Assembly: GCA_026545225.1 (NCBI GenBank)
Contig: CM048848.1
Span: 22,794,806-22,858,805, forward strand
DNA length: 64,000 nt
Direction: 5' to 3'
Source: Cornus controversa
Taxonomy: Eukaryota > Streptophyta > Magnoliopsida > Cornales > Cornaceae
Positions within the stretch are counted from its first letter, which is position 1. Each line of letters starts with the position of its first letter. Made by a program: the position numbers and the translations under genes. Under the pieces are notes generated by a model, which was not told the DNA's origin, did not search any database, and saw only the letters and a program-made list of their open reading frames with translations. Below are positions 21,096 through 32,281 of this stretch, in pieces.

Positions 21096-22262
21096 TCAAA
21101 GGACTTTACGTCTCTTCTTGGCACACAAGGCCACACAATGCTTCAACCTTTGCCCATTAACTTTCATCAAAGTATTATCTCGAAAGCTTCGAATCTCCAC
21201 GGCACCATGAGGAAAAACTGAAATCACTTCGAATGGTCCATCCCACCTTGAACGCAATTTTTCGGGAAACAACCGAAGCTTTGAATTGAAGAGCCACACT
21301 TTATCACCTGGAGAGAAGGACTTCCGTGAGATATGTCGATCATAAAATGCCTTCGTCTGCTCTTTGTAAATTTGTGAACTTTCATAAGCATCACATCTAA
21401 ACTCTTCTAATTCAGTCAATTGCAACTTCCTCTTTTCCCCAGCTCTTTTTGCATCAAAATTGAATTTTCAAATTGCCCAGAGTGCCTTGTGCTCAATCTC
21501 TACTGGAAGATGACATGCTTTCCCATACACCAACCGATATGGTGACATATCGATAGGAGTCTTGTAAGCAGTTTGATACGCCCATAGTGCTTCACTTAGT
21601 CGCAATGACCAATCTCTTCTATCTGGTCTCACTATCTTTTCGAGAACATGCTTAATTTCTCGATTGGACAACTTTACTTGCCCACTTCTCTGAGGATGAT
21701 AAGGCGTTGCCACCTTATGGGTCGCTGAATATTTAGCAAGCAAACCTCTCAAGAATTTATTACAAAAGTGAGAACCACCATCACTAATCAAGGCTCGAGG
21801 AATTCTGAATCGACTAAGAATATTCTCATGCATGAATTTGATTACCACCTTGTGATCATTGGTTCGAGTTGCAATGGCCTCCACCCATTTGGAAACATAA
21901 TCCACACCAACCAGAATGTATTCCTAGCCAAAAGATGGTGGAAAGGGTCCCATAAAATCAATTCCCCAAACATCAAAAATCTCAACCACCAGAATGGGAC
22001 TCATTGGCATCATATCTCGCCCCGACATTGAACCCAATCTTTGACAGCGATCACAAGTTTTACAAAAAATATATGCATCATGAAACAGAGAAGGCCAAAA
22101 GAATCCACATTGAAGTACCTTTGCTGCTGTCTTCCTTGCACTGAAGTGACCTCCACATGCCAAAGAGTGGCAGAACTTGAGAATATCTTGAAACTCATGG
22201 TCTGGGACACATAACCGAATAATCTGATCTGGACAATATCTAAATAACTCTAGATCCTTCAA
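21096..22262 (-). pseudogene. Integrase, unit 2, catalytic Glu replaced by Lys
   Basis: The HHCC region is complete (CHSLACGGHFSARKTAA, CKTCDRCQRLGSMSGRD). The core has [12 protein letters not shown] and [12 protein letters not shown] for the first two Asp residues, but the residue 36 positions later, Glu in unit 1 and in element C, is Lys here ([12 protein letters not shown]). The C-terminus keeps [18 protein letters not shown] and ends in a basic tail, AKKRRKVL. Stops interrupt it near 21924 and 21468, and it is out of frame with the upstream protease, as in unit 1. It cannot be catalytic as written. Confidence 0.85.
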
Positions 22263-24858
22263 AAGTAATGATGAACTTTAGAGAAGAATCGATCACGTTC
22301 TCGCTTGGTCCAATCTTTTGGCACTTTTCCTGTGTCTAAATAATTCACAATATTTGCATACCATGGTGTGGAGTTGTCGGATACTCCAAACAATTGTTCC
22401 CTCTGAAGTGTTTTGGAAAGTGTAGTGCATACAGAATGTACCACCACGGTAGAAAATTGATCTTCAAACACCTTCTTTTCCTTATATTTTTCTTGCACTT
22501 TTATTTCATCTGTAGATTCAGCCACATCCTCAGAGTCCATGAAGAAAACATCAGTCTGATCTGGAGGATTCTTAACAGCATTGAAAATATTAAGCTTAAC
22601 CTTCATGTTGCCAAATGAAATATCCATGATCCCTGACCTACAATTTATGCAAGCATCAGCTGTAGCTAAGAAAGGTCGACCAAGAATCACTGGAATGTGC
22701 CTCTTCAGATTGTGAACTGGCTCATTGTCAAGTACAATGAAATCAACAGAAAAGTAGAACTTGTCCACTTTAATGAGCATATCTTCTATGATTCCTCAGG
22801 GTTGCTTTGTTAATCTATCTGTAAATTGCAATACCACCGAGGTAGGCTTCAATTCTCCCAAGCCCAATTGTAAGTAGACTGAATAGGGTAGCAAATTCAC
22901 ACTTGCACCCAAATCAAGAAGAGCTTTATCCACATGGTGCTCCCTAATGATGCATGAGATAGTTGGAGCACCAGGATCTTTGTACTTGGGAGGAGTACAA
23001 TGCTGAATTATCGAACTTACTTGTTGTGGCAGCATCACTTTCTTGGCACATGGCTTTTAGAATGCCTTTTCTGAGTGCACAAGTCCTTCAAGAATTTAGC
23101 ATAAGGAGGAATTTGCTTGATGGCATCAAGGAGTGGCAAATTAATCTTCACTTGTTGAAACACCTCCATCATGTCATGCAGCTTGTCCCCTTGCTTCCCC
23201 AATCTAGATGCTTCAAGGAAACGTTGTGGGAAAGGAGCCTTGGGCTCATAAGGAATTTCAGCACTTGGACTTGTGGTCAATTTTTCTTCTTCTTTCTTCT
23301 CACCCACCTTATTATCAATTATTTTCCCACTCCTCAAAGTGGTAATAGCTTGGACTTGCTCATGGTGTGAGTTGCTTATGGAAGCTTGCATCCCCTTTGG
23401 ATTAGCAATTGATTGACTAGGGAGCTTCCTTTCTTCTCTTCTACTCAAGGAAGTAGCAAGCTGTCCAAACTGAGATTCCAGTTTGGTAATGGATTGAGAA
23501 TGCGAGTGCACTAGCTGAACTGTAGATTGTACGGTTGCTGTAGTAGCTTGCACTGTCTCTATAAGAGAATCAAGCTTGTCAAATTTAGACAAGGTAAGTG
23601 TCAACTTGTCTTCAATAGCAGAAATTCTTTGGGCCATAGGACTTTGTGTTTGAAATTACTGTCGAGGCACAAAAGTCCTAGGTTGATATGACGGTTGCAT
23701 TGCTGCCCCTTGGTTACTGTAAGAAAAACCAGGATGATTCCTCCATGTGGGATTGTAAGTATTACCTCGTGGAGGATTCATTGGTCCAGTGAATGTAGCT
23801 TGGACTTGCTCGTGTTGAATATTAGAAAATTGCCCCATTGAAGGACAATTGCTCACATTATGCATAGGACTAGAGCAAAATTCACAAGGGCCTAGCAATG
23901 AAGAATTTGAAGCAGAAGGAGTTTGATTGGCAGCCATAATTGCTGCTACCTTATGTGCAATTAAATCAATGTCAGTTGACATAGCTTCTGAAGCACCAAC
24001 CTCAAAAATTCCATCAGTCTTCCTTGCAGTGGCATGTCTGCTAGAACAAGTAGAGGACACATGTTGTAGAGAGTTGTCACTAAGATGTTCAAATAAGGTC
24101 CATGCCTCTTCTTCACTGTTCAACATAAAAGTACCTCCACACGACGCATCAACCATCTGTCTGTTGGCTTCTGTCAGCCCTTCATGAAAACTCTGCACTA
24201 GTTGCCACTTAGGAACTTGATGAAGGGGACACTTTCTAAGAAGGTCCTTGAATCTTTCCCTTGTCTCATAAAATTGTTCCCCCTCATGTTGGGAGAAACC
24301 AGTGATAGCACGTCTGAACTGATTGGTCTTCCCTATCGGAAAATACTTCTTGAGAAACTCATGTTGCATTTGAGTGCAAGTCGTGATAGAACCTGCCGGT
24401 AGAGAATTGAACCAATACTTTGCTTTGTCTTTCAAGGAGAATGGAAAAAGTCTCATTCTGAAAGCATCTTCAGAGAAGTTATGAATTTTTGTAGTTGAGC
24501 ACACTTCAATGAATTCATCTAGATGCTTGTAAGGGTCTTCTTGAGTCAGCCCAAAATAAGATGGTAGCATCTGAATAATGCTGGACTTGATCTCATAATT
24601 CTGTGCTGTGACATTGGGCAGTTGAAAACCTACTGGTGAGGTATATGTCTCAGGAATATAGTAGTCCCTGAGCAATCTAGCTCTTCCTTCATCAGCATTA
24701 GGAACAAGGTTGTTATTCCTCTCTTCTACCATATCTTCAATTAATTCTTCCTCTTGCACAATGGTATCAACAGGGATGTTCCTCTGTTGTCTAAGAGTAC
24801 GTTCAGACTGAGGATCAAGAGGTATCAAAGGATCAGCTACAGAATGACGACCTTGCAT
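22263..24858 (-). pseudogene. Gag-protease of unit 2, with RT and RNase H deleted
   Basis: From ATG at 24858 the first 400 codons are open: N-terminal MQGRHSVADPL, capsid region with SYFGLTQEDPYKHLDEFIEV and FPFSLKDKAKYWFNSLPAGS, knuckle CEFCSSPMHNVSNCP, and the Gln/Pro-rich linker. A stop near 23653 and a one-base loss near 23040 follow. The protease has ALLDLGASVNLLP, and then the same jump as in unit 1 from the linker to STPWYANIVNYLDTGKVP, without RT or RNase H. Gag would form the particle and protease would process it. The shared deletion joint shows it predates the duplication. Confidence 0.85.
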
Positions 24859-24980
24859 ATATTAACCAAAAGCACCTGAAAAGAAAACAAAAACAAAGTT
24901 AAAAATAAAATATAAAAATTTCCTAAACTAAAAATCCAATTAAAATTAATTCTGTAAAATCCAATCAATCAAATAGATAA

Positions 24981-24998
24981 TCCCCGACAACGGCGCCA
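24981..24998 (-). other. Primer binding site of unit 2, one mismatch
   Basis: The element strand reads TGGCGCCGTTGTCGGGGA, one transition from the tRNA-Asp complement kept in unit 1 and B. Confidence 0.85.
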
Positions 24999-25003
24999 AA
25001 AAT

Positions 25004-25358
25004 TGATTCATGTGTGAGTGTGACTCAAAAAGTATATCAATTAAAATTTTTCACACTTCGCAATAGAACGAATTCCTTGTAGAATAAGGCTATCGAAAGT
25101 AGTATCGTACCTCAGGGATTATGGTCTGATGAGTTGGAATACTGAATTATTTCTAATAAAATTTATAAGAAAAGAATTCTGATTTTTAAACTAATTAAAA
25201 AGATAAAATAAAACAAATCAAAGTAGATAGAAATTGCATATAAGATGAGAAAAATCTAGGGTATTTGACTTCACCACTAACTCCACAATCGATGGTCAAT
25301 TGAATCAACAATGGAGAATTACATCATGCATAAGTGGTGTCGGTGGCTACAAGTTCAC
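25004..25358 (-). repeat. LTR-c of family A, left part
   Basis: First 355 bp of the LTR in plus coordinates, identical in structure to LTR-a and LTR-b, interrupted at GTTCAC by element B. It continues at 35526. Confidence 0.9.
25354..25358. other. Left target-site duplication of element B (TTCAC)
   Basis: TTCAC before B pairs with CTCAC at 35521-35525 after it; LTR-a and LTR-b read CTCAC at this place, so the left copy has one later substitution. Confidence 0.85.
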
Positions 25359-26755
25359 TGATAAGTGTTCAATTCTATGCATTTGAACCCTCTTTATTGC
25401 ATATGTTAGTTCCATTTTTATGATTATCGAGATATGTTTACGGTATTTTTGTATTTTTGATGTATTGCAGGTCTTGTAGTAAAAGGAGTAAAGTTTGAAG
25501 CTATTTGCAGCTGAAGAGAAAAGTCAGAAATGTAGCCAAAGGCATCTCGATCAATCGAGATGTTGATCTCGATCAATCGAGATCTCGATTGATCGAAATC
25601 TCGATCAATCGAGATTCAATCTCAATTGATCGAGCTTCTGCAGAAGCCACTTGCCCACTTGCTCACCTGCTCTCCCACTTGCAACAAAATCCCCCTTTTT
25701 GCACGACTTAGGGGGATTGTCTGACTTGAACAAGACCCTTTGGGACCTTCTTGATATAATGGATACATATATTGATATATATATATGTATGGTGGGCCCC
25801 AAGGTTGGAAAAAGAAGCCATAAAGCACAAAATAGGCCATTTTCTCACATATCTCTCACACACATCAGACATATCCAGGGAGAGACATTCAGGAGAGGAA
25901 GAGGATAAGCTGAACCAGACCAAGAAGCTTCATCTTCTTCATCAATGGAAGAGTGCAAGGCAACCATGAGCAACTAACTCTTCTACTAGGGTGTTGGTTT
26001 CAACCCCTAGCCATATAAACTTGTTCATCTTTGTAGCACTTGGGATTTGTAATTAAATGTTGATTATTTAGCCTAGTGACCATGTACACTAATATATTTC
26101 TTTTATATATTCATTTGATGTTGAGTTTATTCTTGTCTTAGAGTAGATTCTTTCATGTGAATGCACAACATTTGCATATTCCACAAGAAGTGCAATTGAT
26201 GGCTAGATAATGGTGTTTAAATGAATGTGTTGTGTTTGTTTGTATAAACCACGCCAAGATAAGGTAGTTTGGATGCATGTAGGTTCACTTAGAGAGTAGG
26301 GTAATTAGATAGTTAGTTAGGTTGAAGAGCTATGCTTGTTGAAGATGGATTATGATAGGTGGACAAACACATTGATCTTTTGATATGTCTTTGAGGTCAC
26401 AAGCCTAATGGTATTGTTAGGCATTTAATTAATGAATCCCATGCTTGCTACACTTATGAACATGCGAATGGCTAGTGGTGGAAACCAACCCTAGTTCTCT
26501 CTCCCAACTTTACTCTTTAATTTTATTGTCATTACATTCATGCAATAGTTTATAAACAAAAATTCAAAAACCTATTTTTAGGATTAAAGTGAAATTAATC
26601 TTTCTTTAAGACAATTGCGACTAGTCCTCGTGGGATCGATACCCTCTATATAGAACCGTATCTACAAAGATTCGTGCTCTTGCGAGTGGTTAAATTATAT
26701 TTTGATAAAAAGGGCAAAATTAAGCTTACAATATAATTCGAGTTTAGCCACATCA
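25359..26755 (+). repeat. 5' LTR of element B (1397 bp)
   Basis: TGATAAGTGTTC to GCCACATCA. It contains a TCGATYRATCGA motif cluster at 25546-25634 and a TATATATATA stretch at 25775-25786, followed by a transcribed-looking region. It matches 34103-35520 closely; the 3' copy has one additional motif segment of 21 bp. Confidence 0.9.
25546..25634 (+). promoter_or_regulatory. TCTCGATCAATCGAGA motif cluster in the B 5' LTR
   Basis: Five or so tandem dyad motifs (TCTCGATCAATCGAGAT and variants) about 140 bp before the TATATATATA stretch at 25775-25786. The 3' LTR has the same cluster at 34287-34402. Confidence 0.6.
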
Positions 26756-26761
26756 AAATTT

Positions 26762-26779
26762 TGGCGCCGTTGCCGGGGA
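26762..26779 (+). other. Primer binding site of element B (tRNA-Asp)
   Basis: TGGCGCCGTTGCCGGGGA, a full complement of the tRNA-Asp 3' end, 6 bp after the 5' LTR. Confidence 0.9.
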
Positions 26780-27042
26780 TTACGGTGGAATTGTCGCCAT
26801 TGGAAGATTAAATCTGGCTTAATTCTTAGGCTAGAAATTCTTTCATTCTTTTTGTATATATCTTGTTCTTATTTCTCAAATTTCTTGATTTTAGGTATAC
26901 TACATAGCGGGCATCTAAAAGAATTGAAGTTGGAACGCTTTGTGAGTCTAAAGTCTAAAATTAGTGGGTTTGAGTTCATTCATTTTTTTTGTATATATTA
27001 TCATTTATTTTGTGTATTGAGGTGTTGTTCTACTATTAATGC
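26780..27042 (+). other. Leader of element B
   Basis: About 260 bp between PBS and gag start, T-rich, without a recognisable element beyond its position. It would carry the packaging signal if one exists. Confidence 0.4.
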
Positions 27043-29883
27043 ATGCTAGGTAGACGGTCATTGTCACTTCCTTTGCTTCCTTGTAATATTGAACTTGAAA
27101 GAACACTTAGACAACGTAGAGGAACCTCTAGGGACCCTATATTGACTAGGAACGAAAACATGGACCCAAATGAGAGACAACCTCCCGGACTACCTCCTTT
27201 TAATCATGAACAACCACCTCCACCTCCACCTCCTCAAGAAGAGTTGCTTATGGACTTTTACCTTCCGACTACATTTGAAGTACCTTCATGTATTCAATTT
27301 CCGGATGTAGCGGCAAATCAATTCGAAATAAAGTCCTCCACCATCAATCCTCTTAATAGCTTCCATGGTCTCCCTAATGAGGATCCATACCAGCACTTAG
27401 ATTACTTCCTTTCTGTGTGTTCCACTATCCGTGTACCACACTTTACGGAGGATGATCTAAAGCTGCGTATGTTTCCATTCTCCCTAAAAGATAAAGCTAG
27501 AAGTTGGTTCAATTCCTTAGAACCTAACTCAATCCATTCTTGGGCGGAGATGCAAATAGAGTTCTTAAAAAAATACTTCCCAATGGGAAAGACGAGTGAT
27601 ATTCGGAGAGCAACCACCGGATTCACCCAAATTGATCAAGAACAATTTCATGAGACGTGGGAGAGATTAAAAGACCTTCTTAAATCTTGTCCGCATCATG
27701 CTGTCCCAAAATGGCTGCTAGTGCAAAGTTTTTATGATGGGGTGAGTGAGCAACATAGACAAATAATAGACTCCGCGTGTGGAGGTGGATACCTTTTGAA
27801 AAGCCCCAATGATGCATGGAAACTTTTTCAAACCCTAAGCAACAATTCAGCTCAACGCTCCTCCACTAGGAAAGAGAAGGCCACCTAACCTTGTAGAGGA
27901 GTGCATGAAATTTCATGGGTAGATGAGGTTGCCATGCAAGTAGAAGCCTTATCCTGAAAAATGGACCTAATCATGAAAAATGGGCTGCCTACTCCAAGCC
28001 AACCTGTTCAAAATCAGGAAAGATGTTCATTTTGCTATAGTACTTCACATTTCATGCGAGATTATCCTATTGCCGGGCAATCTCTGGATTATGCTTAAGA
28101 GCAAGCGAATGCCTTGTACTCTAAACAAATAAATGATCCATATTCAAATACGTACAATCCTGGTTACAAGAATCATCCGGCTTTTTCATGGAAACCTCAA
28201 GAATCAAGTCCCTCTTTTCAAGGGCATAATTCTTTCAATTCCCAATCTCAACAGCCTCAGTATAGGCCGAATCCTCAACCTTACCATCAAAGATCCAATT
28301 ACCAACAACCACCACCTCCTCCAAGAAGCCAAGGCTTTGAAGAAAGAGTGATAAGCAATCTTGAGGCTAATACCCGTTTATTGTAAACTCACTCTCAATC
28401 AACCTCTAAGCTGGAAGCTAATGCTTAATCTATGGCTAGGTTAGAAGCTCAAATCGGGCAACTAGCCAATGGCTTAAATAGAAGGGAGGAAGGTAAGTTG
28501 TCGAGTCAACCGGTGGCGAATCCTAAGGGTGTTCATATGATTGAGGATCCATCATCTTCATCTTGTCATGCTCCTCCGGAGCAAGTTCAATCAATCACCA
28601 CCTTAAGGAGTGGTAAAGTCATCAATTCCAAAGTAGGGAAGGAAGAGAGAAAGGAATCCCAAGAGCAACCCAAAAATCCAAAAGAATCCCATTTAAATCC
28701 AAATGTTTTTCCTTTAAATCCAAATGTGCATAACATCCCATTAAATCCAAAAGGAAAGGCAAGTGAAGTTGTGTCGTCATCAATTCCAAATCTTGACACT
28801 TCTTTTGAACCTCCGGTTCCTTTTCCGCAAAGATTGAAGAAACCTTCTCATTTTGGGAAGCAAGGAGGGAAAATCCAAGACATGATGGAGATCTTCAAAT
28901 AAGTAAAGATCAATCTCCCTCTCCTTGATGCTATCCGGCAAATTCCCTCCTATGCTAAATTCTTGAAGGACTTGTGCACTCAAAAATGCAAATCTAGGAA
29001 TAATGCTCCTAAGAAAGTCCTCTTAACTGAGCACATAAGCTCCATTTTCCAACACCAAGCCCCTCCTAAATTCAAAGATCCGGGTGCTCTGACCATTTCG
29101 TGCACCATCGGAAATCAATCTTTTGAAAAGGCACTTCTTGATTTAGGGGCTAGTGTCAATTTGCTTCCATTCTTAGTTTACCAACAACTAGGTTTGGGGG
29201 AACTTAAGCATACCACAGTTGTGTTGCAACTTGCCGAATGATCGGTGAAGCAACCACGTGGCATAATTGAGGATGTAATCATTCAAGTGGACAAATTCTA
29301 CTTTCTGGTGGACTTCATAGTCCTTGACACAGAACCAGTCCAAACTCCAAATTGATATATTCCTGTCATTCTAGGTCATCCATTCTTGGCCACGGCAAAC
29401 GCTTGCATTAATTGCCGAACCGGAGTGATGGACATCTCTTTCGGGAATATGAAAGTCCGCTTGAACATCTTCAATGCTTCCGACCACACATCCGAAGACG
29501 AAAGTGAGTGCTTTTGTGTCGATGTAGTGGAAGACCTTATTCAAGAAGCACTTCCTTCTATTCTTTCCAAGGATCCTCTAGAGGCATGCCTAAATCATTT
29601 CAACTATGACGATTTTGACATTGAGCAATCCATAAGTGAAGTCAACTCCATGCTCGATGTCACTACTGTTATAGATGTGCCTAAATGGAGAGTTCCGAGA
29701 GAACCCTTTCCTCCGTTGGTTAATTCCGTCGCTCCCCGTGGAGCAATGGAATTGAAGGACTTAAAAGACGGCTCGTTGTTCAAAGTAAACGGGCATCGCT
29801 TAAAAGTGTGCATGGATGACCAAGTTACCACCGAATACGTGGATGTCGTCACTTTGACGGATCCCGTATATTTTGACTCGTGA
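27043..29883 (+). pseudogene. Gag-protease joined in frame to the integrase C-terminal tail (element B)
   Basis: A single frame runs from ATG 27043 to TGA 29883. Gag: Pro-rich head (PPPPPPPQEELL), capsid region with PSCIQFPDVAANQFEIKSS, FPFSLKDKARSWFNSLEPNS and EFLKKYFPMGKTSDIRRA, and a knuckle CSFCYSTSHFMRDYP whose last Cys is Tyr. Protease: KALLDLGASVNLLP. After the protease linker (DPLEACLNHFNYDDFDIEQS, then PKWRVPREPFPPL), the frame moves directly to the end of integrase (NSVAPRGAMELKDLKDGSLF). RT, RNase H and the integrase core are thus missing through a deletion that keeps the frame, at about 29715. Eight premature stops (near 27888, 27956, 28096, 28384, 28426, 28900, 29239 and 29353) are later damage. 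Confidence 0.85.
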
Positions 29884-30054
29884 GCCGATTCGGACGTCAT
29901 GCCATAGACGTGTAAGGTGGCAAAGCCATGGTAGCTATCATGCTTCCATGATGTCCCTTTAATCCAAATTAAATTTTGTATCTAAGCAATTTAGTATCTA
30001 AGTCCCAAAAGTCCAAGTCCATGAAACAAAACTCAAGCTGACTATTTTTGAGCA
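29884..30054 (+). other. Spacer after the B gag-protease frame
   Basis: 170 bp without coding or repeat signal that I recognise; it leads into the motif cluster. Confidence 0.4.
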
Positions 30055-30416
30055 TCTCGATCGATCGAAGATGAGATCTCGATCAATCGAGATTTTGATT
30101 GATCGAGATTTCAGTCTCGATTGATCGAGATATTGCAGAGAATGTGCCAAGTCCAAAGTCCCGAGAGGTAGTATTCTTCGATAGCACTTCGATAGGTCAT
30201 CGATCGATCAAAATTTTGATTGATCGAAGGGAAATTTCGATTGATCGAAGTAAAATTTCGATTGAGCGAAAGAAAGTCTCGATTGATCGAAGGAGAGATC
30301 TCGATCGATCGAAACAGATCTCGATTGATCGAAGCTGATCTTGATTGATCAAAGTTGGATTTCGATTAATCAAAATCTCGATCAATCGACATGCACATCT
30401 TGATCAATCGAGATGC
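30055..30416 (+). promoter_or_regulatory. Large TCGATYRATCGA motif cluster before the B third ORF
   Basis: About fifteen dyad-symmetric motifs in 360 bp, mostly TCTCGATTGATCGAGA, TTTCGATTGATCGAAG and TCTCGATCAATCGAGA, separated by a few bases. The cluster ends about 30 bp before a TATA-like TATTTAAA. It is the largest of its kind in the window and shares its motif with the B LTRs and with the LTRs of chromovirus D. Confidence 0.65.
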
Positions 30417-30443
30417 ACGCGATGCCTGCACGTGAGCCGAGTT

Positions 30444-30455
30444 CTTATTTAAACC
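30444..30455 (+). promoter_or_regulatory. TATA-like box of the B internal promoter
   Basis: CTTATTTAAACC immediately after the motif cluster and before a pyrimidine-rich leader, with a start site expected near 30480. The arrangement mirrors a host polymerase II promoter. Confidence 0.5.
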
Positions 30456-30666
30456 GTTGGGCTTCCCTCTCATTTCCACATTTCCTCCTTAGACCATCCG
30501 ACTTCCTTCTCCTCTCCGAGCGATTCAGAGCTTCCCCAAGCACCATCCCTGACCATCCACCGTCGTTCGTAGTAGTTCGAGATCTCCGCGAGCACACCCG
30601 CACTCATCTCTTCGCAGCTGCGAGTTGGGTCTTCATTTTTGTACCGATCATCATCTTCACCTTAAG

Positions 30667-31043
30667 GTAAGTGATGCATGGCTATATTTTGCTTCCTTTC
30701 TCGCTATTTTTGATAGTTTTGCGGCGTAATAAACATAGACAGATGTTGTTGGGTGGAATGGTGCACTTGCTCTGTTCATAGTGAAATTTTGCAGATTTCG
30801 GGTGGGGTAGGAATTCATGTAGGGGTAAGATATTGCATTCTCTTTGTTTCAAATGCTTTCTGTACGGTTTGCAACCGCGGCCCTTCGTTTCGATTGCATC
30901 CACTCAAGTTGCCTCTTTGAGAACGAATTTTTTTGAATACCTGTGTCAGCACCATGGACTAGGACCTCATTTCCATTTTTATTCTTAATTTAGCTTTCCT
31001 TTTATTTTCTTTTTATTTACGTAATTTTTGGAATAAAGTGCAG
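30667..31043 (+). other. Predicted 5'-UTR intron of the B third ORF
   Basis: Donor TTAAG|GTAAGTG at 30667 fits the plant consensus exactly. The acceptor GTGCAG|ACTG ends at 31043 after a T-rich stretch (TTTCCTTTTATTTTCTTTT) with CTTAAT as a possible branch site. The intron would be 377 bp and the ATG lies 14 bases into the next exon. Element C has a comparable donor AAAG|GTAAGAG at 46818. Confidence 0.6.
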
Positions 31044-31057
31044 ACTGTTCTGAGATA

Positions 31058-32281
31058 ATGGCGAGGGTGAAGAATGCCCCCGGTTCTGTTCGAGACGTGC
31101 CTGGGCGAGCCTTCCATTCTCGGAAGTTTCACCCAGAGCAGATTTTTGACTTGGGCGAGTTTGAGAGGCGTCCCGACAGTGCATGGACTATCGCCAAGCT
31201 CAGGAGGCGTCGCCTCGACCGATTGTGTGTGCCTCCCACTGATGTGGCACACGAGCGCTTAGTGCAGGTCTTCTACGAGCGCATGACCTACTCCTGCATA
31301 GCGCTGGACACATTGGAGATGGTCGTGGGCACCACGACGATCACCATTACGCCGAGCCAGATTGCGCAGATGCTCGGCATCCCTCACCAGCAGCCTCCCG
31401 ATATGGTTGACCAGGACGGGTGACCGCTTTACAGGGCCGCACTTCAAGCAGACTCTACACTATTTTCCATCGTGATGGACATGTGTGGCGGGGCATTCAC
31501 CACGCCCAGTCACAACTGCACGTCCAAATCGATGTGCCCGAGCAGATTATGGTTCCTGGACACCGTTCTCATCAAGAACGCGTGTCCTCTGCAGCACATG
31601 GCAGAGAGCAGGGGCGACCTCCTCCATTGCCTTTATGCTTTCCACACGGGCACGTGGTTTTCTGTCCCATCACTGGTATGGGGGCAGATGTTCAAGGTCT
31701 GGGACGGCCTCATCAACAAGAGGATGAGGTGAGCAGCGAGCTGGCGGCTTCTTTTCCCTTTCCTTGTCGTAGCTTTTCTCAGTCATGCCAGTATACCGGT
31801 CAGTGATACTGATGTTCAGTTGGCACCGCCCACCCGCTTCACATCTACGCAGTGGGAGCGGGTGAGGTGACACTTAGAGCGACAGGACCACCAGGGTGAT
31901 CCACCAGACGATGTAGATATGGATGCCCCGGTGGAGATGGATTAGGGAGAGCCTGCCGAGGGTGAGTCTGATGATGAGGAGATGGAGGAGGAGGAGATGG
32001 ATATTGCTGCAGAGCGGCATGATATCCTAGCGACGGGCTATTCCTGCCTGGCAGCTGATGTTGAGTGGCTCCAGCAGGGTTTTGACGAGCACGTCCAGGT
32101 GACGCAGAGTCAGCTGGAGGGCATCAGATCGGACATTTCATCTCTGGCACAGGGTCAAAGGGCGATTCTAGATGAGTTCTGAGCCTTCCGACAGGACCTG
32201 CAGTTCCTGTTCGCCGACCGAGCTTCCACCTCCACCTCTACTCCCACCGAGCCACCACCACCACCACCCGCCCTCGAGTAG
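31058..32281 (+). pseudogene. Third ORF of element B, plant-mobile-domain-like protein (407 codons, broken)
   Basis: ATG 31058 to TAG 32281 is one frame of 407 codons, the same length as in family A although the sequences are well diverged. Matching landmarks include ERLVQVFYERM, PSRLWFLDTVLIKNACPLQH, LLHCLYAFHTGTWFSVPSLV and WGQMFKVWDGL; then comes an acidic hinge (EEEEMDIAAE), a helical tail (VQVTQSQLEGIRSDISSL) and a Pro run (EPPPPPPALE). The G+C content over 31060-31730 is visibly higher than in the flanks. Stops near 31423, 31732 and in the acidic region disable it. No membrane segment or signal peptide is visible. Confidence 0.75.

Noticed and set aside
22259-22270. Programmed frameshift between protease and integrase in family A
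   Set aside because: No clear slippery heptamer or downstream structure is visible; an inherited single-base loss is simpler.
15838-25003. Units 1 and 2 as independent insertions
   Set aside because: They share LTR-b, lack target duplications at the internal borders and share the same deletion joint and frameshift.
25660-25970. Small coding genes in the B LTR (several overlapping frames on both strands)
   Set aside because: They are repeated in the 3' LTR with shifts, span the TATA region and show no protein features.
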